Position numbers and translations under genes: made by a program | Source of the DNA: Desulforhopalus sp. | GTDB taxonomy: Bacteria > Desulfobacterota > Desulfobulbia > Desulfobulbales > Desulfocapsaceae | NCBI GenBank assembly: GCA_030247675.1 | Contig: JAOTRX010000002.1 | Location: 1,550,001-1,614,000 of the forward strand | Direction: 5' to 3' | DNA length: 64,000 nt | Part shown: in pieces, positions 1 to 7,760 of the stretch | Layout: every line of letters begins with the position of its first letter | How positions within the stretch are numbered: position 1 is the first letter of the stretch | The notes under the pieces: generated by a model | Told to the model about the DNA's origin: nothing | Databases searched by the model: none | The model's input: the letters and a program-made list of their open reading frames with translations, nothing else

Positions 1-1
1 G

Positions 2-1279
2 GTTCGCCATCTGGTGGAGACCCATCAGTGGAAGAAGCTCAGTATCCTCGATGTCATTGAAAAGGGTCAGGAGATTCTTGCTCAGGTCGTGAAAGAAGAA
101 GTCGGGAAGAAAGGTGCCAATATGACCACCTATCTTTCCATTCCGGGGCGGTGTGTAGTGCTGATGCCGGGTTCGGATTCTTCTGGCATTTCCAGAAAGA
201 TTTCAGGAGAAGAAAAAAGGTCCCAACTCCGTGGGGCGATGAACTCCATTGACCTGCCGGAGGGTATCGGCTGGATCGTCCGAACCGCCAGTGTTGACAT
301 CAATGAGGAGGCCCTTTCCCGGGATGTCAAATACCTGATGAATCTCTGGGACGATATCAAGAGAAAGGGCCAGGAGTTGAAGGGGGTCGGCCTGGTATAT
401 GAAGATCAGGAAAGTGTGCTGCGATTCCTGCGGGAGCATTTTGACCCCTCCATCCAAGAAATTCTGGTTGATGATCGTACCGCCCTGGAACAGGTCAAAA
501 CCTTTGTCGAATTGCTCCCGGAAAAGCAGAGAAACGTCAAGGTCCGCCTGCATCAGGGGGCACGGCCGATCTTCAATCAGTACAGCATTGAGGACCAGAT
601 AGAGTCGATCTACCAGCCGCAGGTCAGCCTTCCTTCTGGAGGGTCTATCGTTATTAACCCGACCGAGGCCCTGGTGGCGATTGACGTCAACTCCGGTTCG
701 ACCTCAAAGGGCAAGAATTTCGAGGCCTCGATTTTTCAGGCGAATATGGAGGCGGCGGCGGAACTCGCCCGGCAATTGCGCTTGAGAGACCTGGGCGGCC
801 TGATAGTCGTCGATTTCATCGATATGCGTAATCGCAAACACATCATGGCCGTGGAAAAAAAGGTCAAGGATTCGATGAAAAAAGACAAGGCGAAGGTCGA
901 TTTCAGCCGGATCTCCAAATTCGGGTTGATGCAGATTTCCCGTCAGAAACTTGGTGCACCCATCGAGGCCGGCAACTATCGGCAATGCGAGCACTGCAAA
1001 GGGCGGGGAACGGTCAGGTCAGTTGAAACCCTTTCCCTCTATTATCTGCGACGCATTCAAACCGGTGCCAGCAGAAAGGGCGTGGGGAAGATCGAATGCC
1101 ATCTGCCAATGGATGTCGCATCCTATCTCCTCAACAACAAGAGATCTGAGCTCCACGAAATGGAGAAACGCTACGAGGTTGAAATCTCTATTACCGCTCG
1201 GTCGGACATGAAACCGATGGATAATGACTTGCATTTTCATAAGGCGGAAAAAGAGATTAAAGAAAAAAAACAGGCTTGA
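2..1279 (+). CDS. rng: Ribonuclease G/E family endoribonuclease (5' end outside window)
   Basis: Single-strand-specific endoribonuclease for 5' end maturation of rRNA and mRNA turnover. The frame is open from base 2, so the N-terminus (S1 domain start) lies upstream and the gene is partial; 425 residues are visible. Recognisable family blocks: the S1-adjacent segment reading KKGANMTTYLSIPGR, the metal-binding catalytic strand LVAIDVNSGS, the second acidic motif GLIVVDFIDM, and the zinc-link motif CEHCKGRG. The protein ends shortly after the small domain with no long disordered tail, which points to RNase G rather than RNase E. The next feature is a tRNA gene 38 bases downstream on the same strand. 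The family is certain; the RNase G versus E name rests on the short C-terminus. Confidence 0.93.
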   Translation, partial: VRHLVETHQWKKLSILDVIEKGQEILAQVVKEEVGKKGANMTTYLSIPGRCVVLMPGSDSSGISRKISGEEKRSQLRGAMNSIDLPEGIGWIVRTASVDINEEALSRDVKYLMNLWDDIKRKGQELKGVGLVYEDQESVLRFLREHFDPSIQEILVDDRTALEQVKTFVELLPEKQRNVKVRLHQGARPIFNQYSIEDQIESIYQPQVSLPSGGSIVINPTEALVAIDVNSGSTSKGKNFEASIFQANMEAAAELARQLRLRDLGGLIVVDFIDMRNRKHIMAVEKKVKDSMKKDKAKVDFSRISKFGLMQISRQKLGAPIEAGNYRQCEHCKGRGTVRSVETLSLYYLRRIQTGASRKGVGKIECHLPMDVASYLLNNKRSELHEMEKRYEVEISITARSDMKPMDNDLHFHKAEKEIKEKKQA

Positions 1280-1317
1280 GTTAGCACTCAATCTGGGGTA
1301 TATAGCGACACGTCAAA

Positions 1318-1394
1318 GCACCAGTAGCTCAGCTGGATAGAGTATCTGACTACGAATCAGAGGGTCGGCGGTTCGAATCCGTCCTGGTGTACCA
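1318..1394 (+). tRNA. tRNA-Arg (anticodon ACG)
   Basis: A 77-base cloverleaf can be drawn by hand. The acceptor stem GCACCAG pairs with CTGGTGT (first pair a G-U wobble). The D arm carries AGCTC, the anticodon stem TCTGA/TCAGA holds loop CTACGAA with anticodon ACG, and the T arm GGCGG TTCGAAT CCGTC is canonical. A discriminator A and encoded CCA follow. ACG is read as arginine (CGU, and CGC/CGA after A-to-I editing). Confidence 0.95.
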
Positions 1395-1405
1395 GAAGTA
1401 AACTC

Positions 1406-1442
1406 AAGGACTTACAACCGATGGTTGTAAGTCCTTTTTTTT
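1406..1442 (+). terminator. Intrinsic terminator after tRNA-Arg
   Basis: A perfect 14-base-pair stem (AAGGACTTACAACC at 1406-1419 with its complement at 1423-1436) closed by the three-base loop GAT and followed by an uninterrupted run of T. It sits 12 bases after the tRNA CCA end, so it ends the tRNA transcript. Confidence 0.93.
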
Positions 1443-1556
1443 GTGGTTGAATTTGTACAACCTTTATATTGAATTGAAAAAATAAGCAGGCTGCTGTGAT
1501 TATTCAATAAGCCACCGGCTACAGGTGTTAGCCGGTCTAGGCCAGGGGAGAAAACA

Positions 1557-1928
1557 ATGACACAATTCTTTATCGCCGCTGGCAGTTTTTTTGCGCTCGT
1601 TGGGATAATTGCCCGATCCCTCAGCTCCCATACCCTGTTACCGCTGCTTGAAAAAAATGGCAAACTCGCCAATTTTAATCTCGCTGCCGATTATCTGCTT
1701 TTTCATGCACTCGCGCTGATCGCTGTGGCAATTCTTTGTAAACTGTATCCGCAAGGAACTTTTCACCGTGCCGGTTTGGCCTTTATTGTTGGTTCACTCC
1801 TGTTTCAAGGAAGTGTCCTTGTCAAAAGCTTTGTCTCTATTCAACCTTTTGGCTTTATTACCCCGATAGGCGGCTTTATCTTGATTGTCGGCTGGTTTTT
1901 GTTGTTTGTTGCAGCTGTTCGCTCCTAA
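1557..1928 (+). CDS. DUF423 (YgdD-type) small integral membrane protein
   Basis: A 123-residue protein with four hydrophobic segments and the layout of DUF423: an N-terminal helix starting at the first residues, a conserved FHALALIAVAIL-like second helix with histidine, then two C-terminal helices with a glycine-rich TPIGGFILIVGW block. The length is typical for the family. The start ATG has a good ribosome site (GGGGAG seven bases upstream). It stands alone between the tRNA terminator and a gene pair on the opposite strand. The family has no established biochemical function; the location is the inner membrane. Confidence 0.85.
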   Translation: MTQFFIAAGSFFALVGIIARSLSSHTLLPLLEKNGKLANFNLAADYLLFHALALIAVAILCKLYPQGTFHRAGLAFIVGSLLFQGSVLVKSFVSIQPFGFITPIGGFILIVGWFLLFVAAVRS

Positions 1929-2115
1929 AAACCAGGGAGTGATTTTTGATGGCAATCAGGCCTTTGAATGTCGGATGAATCCACCCCCTGCGTAGTTTTT
2001 TGAGAAGATGGCTACTCTATGCTCAACAGCAACCGGCAAGAGGTGCTCTGCAGGTTGCTGTAGAAAGTTTTTTCGATGATTTGGCAAAACGTCGGCTACT
2101 GCCGACAACAGTCCA

Positions 2116-2496
2116 TCACTTCATGGAGTGCAGGCCGATCATATTGCCATCCGGGTCGATAATCAGGGCAATAAAGCCATGCTCGCCGATGGCGAATTTC
2201 TCCTTGCAGACCTGACCGCCGTGAGCCCCGGCCCGTGCCGCCTCGATGGCGCAGTCGTCGCAGGCGAAGTATACCAGGGTGCTGTTGCCGCCGGAAGGAC
2301 AGCCTTCCATCTTCACCAGGGCACCCATGGCTCCGGGGCCGTTGTCGAGCATGGGAAAACACCACATCTCCATACCCTCCATGCCCTCGCTGGGCAGCTG
2401 CATCAGCTGCAGCCCGAGCATCTGTTCGTAGAAGGTCTTCGCCTTTGCCATATCCTGCACATAGATTTCAAACCAGACTACCGGATTAGTTTTCAT
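2116..2496 (-). CDS. VOC family (glyoxalase/bleomycin-resistance fold) protein
   Basis: A 126-residue single-domain vicinal-oxygen-chelate protein. The opening VVWFEIYVQDMAKAKTFYEQMLG is the usual first beta-alpha unit with the partner-strand helix, and the C-terminal FIALIIDPDGNMIGLHS is the usual closing strand pair. Members are metal enzymes or metal-free binding proteins and substrate cannot be told from sequence. ATG 2496 is preferred because an AGAGGAG site lies seven bases upstream; a TTG two codons earlier has none. A WYL regulator lies upstream on the same strand (about 120 bases away), so the regulator may control this gene. Confidence 0.85.
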   Translation of the reverse strand: MKTNPVVWFEIYVQDMAKAKTFYEQMLGLQLMQLPSEGMEGMEMWCFPMLDNGPGAMGALVKMEGCPSGGNSTLVYFACDDCAIEAARAGAHGGQVCKEKFAIGEHGFIALIIDPDGNMIGLHSMK

Positions 2497-2616
2497 CGCC
2501 AACTCCTCTTTAATTGATGGTTACGGACGGCGCAGCCAGGCAACGCCGCGTCTTGGATTAGGGCGTTTATCGAGGCCCTTTATGCAAAGGTAACCATGGC
2601 TGGTGACACCATCATG

Positions 2617-3546
2617 TCAAGTTCCGTAGAGTTTTTTCATATCGGCGACTATTTTCTCCACTCTCTGTCGCCAGCTTGCGGGCGAGAGGATTTCCACATC
2701 GGCACCGAAACCAAGGATGAAGGAAAAAAGCCACGGATCGTCGGGCAGGTCGAGGTGGGCGGTGATGAAGCCATCGCCGTCGACAGTAAGCTCAGCGCCG
2801 GGAAAGTACTCTTCCACCTTGGGCCGTACCCTCTGCGAGAACCGCAGGACAACAGGATATGTCGGACCGCAGTCGAACTGAAGAAACCGGCTGATGTCAC
2901 CGATGTCACGGCGCAGAAAGGAGGTGTCGCCAAGGTTCGGCCCAGTGATACGGGAAAGACGAAAAAGTCGGAAATCGTGGCGCAGACGGCAATAGGCGAG
3001 GAGATACCAGGCGTAGCCCTTGTAGACCAGGGTGTGCGGTTCGACGGTGCGCTTGCTGCTTTTTCCGGAGGAATCGGTATAGGAAAATTTGAGGAGCAAG
3101 GCGCCATCCACCGCCCGTTGTACCGTCTGCACCGTGTGTTCCGGTGTTGCCGACGGCCCCCAGGGAGTTATGTCGACAACGAAGGAGGGCCGACTTGGCA
3201 GGCGGGTCAGTTCGTCGTCTTTTGGCAAAAGGTTGTCAAGCGTCTCGATAATCCGCTGCAGGTCCTTGTTGGCCATGGCCTGGTTGACACCGCGCAGGGT
3301 GGCAAGCATCGCTTCGAGATCGCGGCGGGTGAGCAGCTGCCGGCTGAGTTTATAGCCGTCGGGGATGGCCAGACCGCCGTCATGACCCTGGCTGGAGAGT
3401 ACCGGGATGCCGGCACCGGTCAAGGTAGCGATGTCGCGGTAGATGGTGCGGATCGATACCTCGAAACGCTCCGCCAATTCCCCGGCGGTAATCTTGCGGC
3501 GGTTGAGGAGCAGGACGATGATCGCGATCAGTCTTTCAATCTTCAC
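2617..3546 (-). CDS. WYL-domain, YafY-type HTH transcriptional regulator
   Basis: A 309-residue cytoplasmic regulator. Residues about 1-60 form a winged HTH with the pattern ITAGELAERFEVSIRTIYRDIATL, typical of the DeoR/HTH_11 group. Residues about 140-225 hold a WYL domain with the KGYAWYLLAYC signature that gives the domain its name, thought to bind nucleic acid or nucleotide-like ligands. A WCX-like C-terminal domain ends near DPWLFSFILGFGADVEIL. The length is normal. It is transcribed toward the VOC gene; local regulation is inferred only from position. Confidence 0.9.
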   Translation of the reverse strand: MKIERLIAIIVLLLNRRKITAGELAERFEVSIRTIYRDIATLTGAGIPVLSSQGHDGGLAIPDGYKLSRQLLTRRDLEAMLATLRGVNQAMANKDLQRIIETLDNLLPKDDELTRLPSRPSFVVDITPWGPSATPEHTVQTVQRAVDGALLLKFSYTDSSGKSSKRTVEPHTLVYKGYAWYLLAYCRLRHDFRLFRLSRITGPNLGDTSFLRRDIGDISRFLQFDCGPTYPVVLRFSQRVRPKVEEYFPGAELTVDGDGFITAHLDLPDDPWLFSFILGFGADVEILSPASWRQRVEKIVADMKKLYGT

Positions 3547-3812
3547 GAAGACTCCGGGGAGGTTGAGGGGAGTTTATAAGTGTGCCCGTTTACGTCGATA
3601 TCTCCTTTCTCCACATAGCCGATAATCACTGGAATTAAAGTGGCAGGATCGGCTATCTTTTCGCTTGTCCTGCCTGTCGATGAGGCCCCTTGGCCCTCTG
3701 CCAAGGCCTTGATGTGCTCTTAGCGAAAGCGAGTGGGCCGGGATTGAAAAAGAGAATCGGTTATGACAATCCTGGGGAGCTGGCGGCGGCAGTTGCCGCT
3801 CTTGGATATGCC

Positions 3813-4133
3813 TTATTGATCGTATTGGTTTGGGCCCTCGGATGGTTGCACGCACCAGAAGATCATCACCAGCCAGCCGAGAACCGGAATCAGGCCGACC
3901 AGCTGCCACCAGCCGCTGCGACCGATATCGTGTAATCGCCGGGCGGCGACGGCCAGAGACGGCAGCAGGGTGATCAGGGACAGGATCGACCCCAAGGATT
4001 GATTTATCCTTTGCCCACCCCAGGAAAGGAGAAAGGCGAAGAGCACCCACCACCAAAACTCCGGGCGGGAGGCACGGCCGTTGAAATCGGCATACTTCTT
4101 AAAACACTTCTCAATCGCCTGAAAAAAGGTCAT
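3813..4133 (-). CDS. DUF805 inner-membrane protein
   Basis: A 106-residue membrane protein matching DUF805: the N-terminal cytoplasmic stretch KYADFNGRASRPEFWWW, three to four hydrophobic helices, and the conserved AARRLHDIGRSGWW block before the last helices. ATG 4133 is chosen over an upstream in-frame start because an AAGGAGGT site lies seven bases before it. About 270 bases with no gene separate it from the WYL regulator. The family function is unknown, although members occur near phage or stress genes in other bacteria. Confidence 0.9.
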   Translation of the reverse strand: MTFFQAIEKCFKKYADFNGRASRPEFWWWVLFAFLLSWGGQRINQSLGSILSLITLLPSLAVAARRLHDIGRSGWWQLVGLIPVLGWLVMIFWCVQPSEGPNQYDQ

Positions 4134-4515
4134 ACGGGGCACCTCCTTGTCAATTGACACCTTATAGGAAAAATGGTTAACCGATTTGTACCATATAGCC
4201 TAGGAGGAAGGCTGTCGAACCGGCAGTGTCCGCTCATCGGCCGCCTCACCTGGGAGCGGAATGGCGGAGGGCGGCTTTTCGATTATCATCGTCGTTCTTC
4301 CATGGCATGCCCATCTTTATAAAATTCCTACAAAAATACAAGAGGCGAATTGTTATAATAGGTTGTTCTTTACGCTGATAATTGCTGCATCGGCAAAAAT
4401 ACAGTCTTGCCATTTCCCCTTTTGTCACCATATAATTTGCTTATTAGACCCGGCGAATAGCTTTTGACGGATCGCCGTAAAGCGCTCAAGAAGGTTCACA
4501 TCAAGGAGATATGCC
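4134..4515. other. Intergenic region, no gene recognised
   Basis: An AT-rich stretch between the leftward DUF805 gene and a rightward secreted-protein gene, so it should hold two divergent promoters. No RNA gene, clear promoter consensus or repeat could be identified by eye. The ribosome site AAGGAGAT for the next gene is at its right edge. Confidence 0.5.
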
Positions 4516-5595
4516 ATGAAGCGATGCACACTTTTTTTCGCACTTGCCGCCGGTTTGATCGCAACGACGGCCATTGCCGCCGATCCTCCGCTCACCCAGG
4601 ACAATTTTATCAAGGGCACCCTCGCCGTAGCCTGGGATACCCGCCTGCCGCAGAACAGGGACGGTGACTACCCGAAGATCGACGTTACCGACAATTACCA
4701 ATATGATGTCACCGTTGGGACTACCTTCTACAAAGGTGTCGTCAAATGCAAGCCCTACATCTTCTCCAAGCATTTGGGCCGGGTGTTACAGGTTGGAGAC
4801 TGCCGGTACGATGTCAATGTCGGCGTCATCAACCCTGCCAATCCGACTCAGACCAAGACGGTAGGAAAGGTCGTCGGCAACTACGGAATTGACCAGCATG
4901 GCCAGGTGAATCTTGCGGATACCCCGGTTCGTATGGAGGTGCAGACCATAGGGCAGGCTAAGGGCTTCACCTCAAAATACGGCGGCATGCTGAGCGGCAA
5001 GCCGCCGAAGGCTGAAACGACCCTCAGCAAACTCCGTTCCGAGGCCGTGAAGAAAAGTGCCACAGTCACTCGTATGCTCGGTGATAAGAGCGTTTCCGTC
5101 AGCTTGGGCAATGTCGATCCCGTGACCTTTCAAAATACCGTTCTGCCGAGCGGGCCATCGGGGAACTATCCGGAAGCAACCGTCAATGGCCAGCTGATAT
5201 ACTCATACGACACCGACAACTGGTTCCCGCAATTCACTATTACTCAAGGTGATACCAAGGATACCGTCGGTGGCGGGATCAAATGGGTTGAAGAGAATAA
5301 AGGAGTGGCCCGTTATGAGTTGAACGTAATCCTCAACGAAGGAAAAGGCGGAACGGCCAACGAGTCAGCGGCCTTCGCTGATGCCAAGGGTGAAGATGCC
5401 TTCTTTGCCTCCGACCCTGGTCTGTCGTTGATAAACGGGACCATGGTATTTCGTACAGCCGTCGGTGGGGTCAATAACCTGCCCGCTAAGACAGACATAA
5501 GCCTCAATCTCGGTTTGCAAAAGGTCACCGCTCAGCAGGCCCAGAGCTTCTGGAAGCTGCTGCTGCTGATACCAAATCAGATGTACGGCGAATAA
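4516..5595 (+). CDS. Secreted or periplasmic protein of unknown function
   Basis: A 359-residue protein with a clear Sec signal peptide (MKRCTLFFALAAGLIATTAIA, cleavage after AIA). The mature part is rich in Thr, Val, Gly and Asp with alternating polar/nonpolar strands, suggesting a beta-rich extracellular fold. Three cysteines are visible, two in the KCKPYIF and GDCRYD segments, which could form a disulfide in the periplasm. There is no lipobox and no obvious aromatic outer-membrane end. I do not recognise a domain family. The ATG has a strong ribosome site (AAGGAGAT, five bases). It is monocistronic and followed by a GC hairpin. Confidence 0.8.
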   Translation: MKRCTLFFALAAGLIATTAIAADPPLTQDNFIKGTLAVAWDTRLPQNRDGDYPKIDVTDNYQYDVTVGTTFYKGVVKCKPYIFSKHLGRVLQVGDCRYDVNVGVINPANPTQTKTVGKVVGNYGIDQHGQVNLADTPVRMEVQTIGQAKGFTSKYGGMLSGKPPKAETTLSKLRSEAVKKSATVTRMLGDKSVSVSLGNVDPVTFQNTVLPSGPSGNYPEATVNGQLIYSYDTDNWFPQFTITQGDTKDTVGGGIKWVEENKGVARYELNVILNEGKGGTANESAAFADAKGEDAFFASDPGLSLINGTMVFRTAVGGVNNLPAKTDISLNLGLQKVTAQQAQSFWKLLLLIPNQMYGE

Positions 5596-5605
5596 TGCGC
5601 TGCCG

Positions 5606-5638
5606 GCGCGGGGCCGGGATCTCATTTCGGTCCCGCGC
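5606..5638 (+). terminator. GC-rich hairpin after the secreted-protein gene
   Basis: The arms GCGCGGGGCCG (5606-5616) and CGGTCCCGCGC (5628-5638) pair over 11 positions with one G-U wobble, ten bases after the stop codon. There is no T run, so termination is less certain than mRNA 3' end stabilisation. Confidence 0.5.
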
Positions 5639-5853
5639 ATTTGAAGTGCGAGGTTTCCCTAACTGCCCGGCTATGAGGGTATTTCTCTCTGCATACTCTT
5701 TGGCAGTTTTCGGCGGCAGGTAACAGGCAAAATGCTGGAGATGCAGGACTGGAGAGGGCGCCTCGAGCACCTGGGAACAAAACCCTGAGGGGCGTTTTTC
5801 ATGGTGCTGCAGTATGGAGCGGGACTAGTGACTGAATGAATGAGGATCTGACG

Positions 5854-6258
5854 ATGGCAACCAGTGAGACTGTTATGAGCATAAATAAAACGTCGTTTTT
5901 CAATAAGATACCGTGGACTTTTCTAATACTTATTTATTTGGTGGTGACGCAGGTTGCGGGGATATCCCTCAACGGGGTACCCGGGTTCATTCTGATTGGT
6001 ATCGGGGTGTTTGTTCTGTTTGCGGAGTTCTTTAAATCAGGCGACATAGGAATCTCCATGTTCTTTGTTGACGTGGTCAGCTCTGTGGTGGGTCTGGTGG
6101 TCGCAACGGTACTCCTCTGCTACCTGGCGTGGGAAACCGACCAACCTCTGACCTTTTATCACTGGTTTGGCTACGCAATCCTGCTCGGCGACACCATCTT
6201 CAGTCCCTTCAATGCCTTCCGCACCGCACTCCGGAATTTCGGGGTCGGATCATTGTAG
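5854..6258 (+). CDS. Small integral membrane protein, unknown function
   Basis: A 134-residue hydrophobic protein with four predicted membrane helices: IPWTFLILIYLVVTQVAGI, a second around FILIGIGVFVLFAEFF, a third around VVSSVVGLVVATVLLCYLAW, and a fourth around HWFGYAILLGDTI. The ends are polar. No family was recognised; it has the look of small phage-shock or DUF-type membrane proteins. ATG 5854 is chosen because GAGGA lies eight bases upstream; the in-frame ATG six codons earlier has no ribosome site. It is convergent with the ABC transporter operon. Confidence 0.7.
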   Translation: MATSETVMSINKTSFFNKIPWTFLILIYLVVTQVAGISLNGVPGFILIGIGVFVLFAEFFKSGDIGISMFFVDVVSSVVGLVVATVLLCYLAWETDQPLTFYHWFGYAILLGDTIFSPFNAFRTALRNFGVGSL

Positions 6259-6261
6259 GCC

Positions 6262-6293
6262 GGAGACCGAGGGCCGGAAGGCCCTCATCCGGA
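6262..6293. terminator. Hairpin between convergent transcripts
   Basis: A perfect seven-base-pair inner stem GAGGGCC (6269-6275) and GGCCCTC (6280-6286) with loop GGAA, extended by an outer CCGG/CCGG pair. It lies between the stop codons of convergent genes at 6258 and 6334, as expected for a bidirectional terminator, but has no T run on either strand. Confidence 0.45.
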
Positions 6294-6333
6294 GCATCAA
6301 GGGGCATCAGCCGTAGCTGTCGATGGTTACGGC

Positions 6334-7044
6334 TCACATTCCCAGGTAGGCGGTGCGAATATGCGGATCGTCTATCAACTCACTCGCCTTGCCTTCCATG
6401 ACGACTCGGCCATGTTCGAGTACGTAGCCGCGGTCGCTGAGGCTGAGAGAGTGGCGGACATCCTGCTCGACCATGAGGACGGTGGTGCCCATGTCGGCGA
6501 TTTTGCGTACCGTTTCGAAGATATCTTTAATGAGAATCGGTGCAAGCCCCAGGGATGGTTCGTCGAGCATAAGGAGGTGCGGTTTGGACATCAGGCCGCG
6601 ACCGATGGCGACCATCTGCTGCTCGCCGCCGGAAAGGGTCATCGCCGTCTGGTTCTCCCGCTCGGCAAGACGCGGCAGGAGCTGGTACACCTCCTTCAGG
6701 GTCTTGGCGACCTCGCCCCGGGCCCGTTTATTGTAGGCGCCGACCAGGAGATTGTCTTTTACCGACATCAGCGGGAAGAGCCGCCGCCCTTCCGGCACAT
6801 GGACGATGCCGTGGGTGACGATGTTTTCCGGCGGTTCACTGTGGATGTCCTTACCTTCAAAGGTGATCCGGCCGGCTGTCGGGTTCATCAGTCCGGAAAT
6901 GACCCGCAGGAGCGTCGACTTGCTGGCGCCGTTGCCGCCGATGATGCTCACCACCTCGCCCTTTTCCACCCGCAGCGACATATCGAAGATAACCTGCACA
7001 TCGCCATAGAAGGCGTCGATTTTTTCAATTTCAAGCAACGACAT
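6334..7044 (-). CDS. livF: Branched-chain/polar amino-acid ABC transporter ATPase, LivF type
   Basis: A 236-residue cytoplasmic ATPase, last gene of a five-gene importer operon, energising uptake with LivG. Visible motifs: Walker A at residues 36-44, signature LSGGEQQMVAIGRGL, Walker B LLMLDEPSLGLAP, and the H-loop region TTVLMVEQDV. Oddity: Walker A reads GGNGASKST, so the glycine just before the catalytic lysine is serine (codon AGC at 6922-6924 on this strand). The start is ATG 7044, which overlaps the end of livG by 14 bases, implying translational coupling. Length and C-terminus (DDPHIRTAYLGM) are normal for LivF. Confidence 0.92.
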   Translation of the reverse strand: MSLLEIEKIDAFYGDVQVIFDMSLRVEKGEVVSIIGGNGASKSTLLRVISGLMNPTAGRITFEGKDIHSEPPENIVTHGIVHVPEGRRLFPLMSVKDNLLVGAYNKRARGEVAKTLKEVYQLLPRLAERENQTAMTLSGGEQQMVAIGRGLMSKPHLLMLDEPSLGLAPILIKDIFETVRKIADMGTTVLMVEQDVRHSLSLSDRGYVLEHGRVVMEGKASELIDDPHIRTAYLGM

Positions 7045-7756
7045 AATCTTCTCCCAGGTAGGCCTTGATGACCTTCTCGTTATTGGCAATCTCGCTCGGC
7101 ATGCCTTCGGCGATTTTTTTGCCGAACTGAATGACGACGATCCGGTCGGACAGCGCCATGATCGCCCGCATGATATGCTCGATGACGAAGATGGTAATCC
7201 CTCTATCGCGCAGCGACTTGAGGATCTCCACCATCTCGTCGACCTCGTTCGGTCTGAGACCGGCCATGACCTCGTCGAGGAGGAGGAGTTTTGGTTCGGT
7301 GGCCAGTGCCTTGGCAATCTCCAGGCGCTTACGGTCGGCAATGGTCAGGTTGCCGGAGATGATGTCCTTCTTGTCGGCAAAATTCAGGGACTGGAGAACC
7401 GCCATCGCCTTATCCTCGGCGACCCTGCGGCTTGAGGTGGTAGCGAAGGCGGCCACGGTGACGTTGTAGAGGACGCTCTTGGTGGCAAAAGGCTTGACGA
7501 TCTGGAAGGTTCGAGCAAGCCCCATCTTGCAGAGATTCCACGGTTTTTCCCCGGTGATTACCTTGCCGTCGAAGGTGATCTCGCCGCTGGTCGGGGCAAA
7601 TGACCCGGCGATACAGTTGAAGGCGGTCGATTTGCCGGCGCCGTTCGGGCCGATGAGGCCGAGGATCTGGCCTTTTTCAATGGTCAGGTCAAGGCTGTCG
7701 ATCGCCCGCAGACCGCCGAATTCTTTGGTCATCTTTTCTACACGCAGAATAGTCAT
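7031..7756 (-). CDS. livG: Branched-chain/polar amino-acid ABC transporter ATPase, LivG type
   Basis: A 241-residue ATPase partner of LivF. Walker A is canonical (GLIGPNGAGKST), and Walker B is LLLLDEVMAGLRPNEVDEM. The signature C-loop reads NLTIADRKRLEIAKALA instead of LSGGQ; a related LTLAGRKRLE form is known in part of the LivG family, so this is probably a subfamily trait. The C-terminus KVIKAYLGED is typical. The start is ATG 7756 with GGGAGAT upstream; longer N-terminal readings give arginine/serine-rich, non-protein-like sequence. It is separated by four bases from livM and overlaps livF, so the operon is tightly coupled. Confidence 0.92.
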   Translation of the reverse strand: MTILRVEKMTKEFGGLRAIDSLDLTIEKGQILGLIGPNGAGKSTAFNCIAGSFAPTSGEITFDGKVITGEKPWNLCKMGLARTFQIVKPFATKSVLYNVTVAAFATTSSRRVAEDKAMAVLQSLNFADKKDIISGNLTIADRKRLEIAKALATEPKLLLLDEVMAGLRPNEVDEMVEILKSLRDRGITIFVIEHIMRAIMALSDRIVVIQFGKKIAEGMPSEIANNEKVIKAYLGEDYVVA

Positions 7757-7760
7757 GGCC

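Noticed and set aside
2596..3579. Plus-strand frame over the WYL regulator
   Set aside because: The opposite strand encodes a complete WYL regulator; this frame is its mirror.
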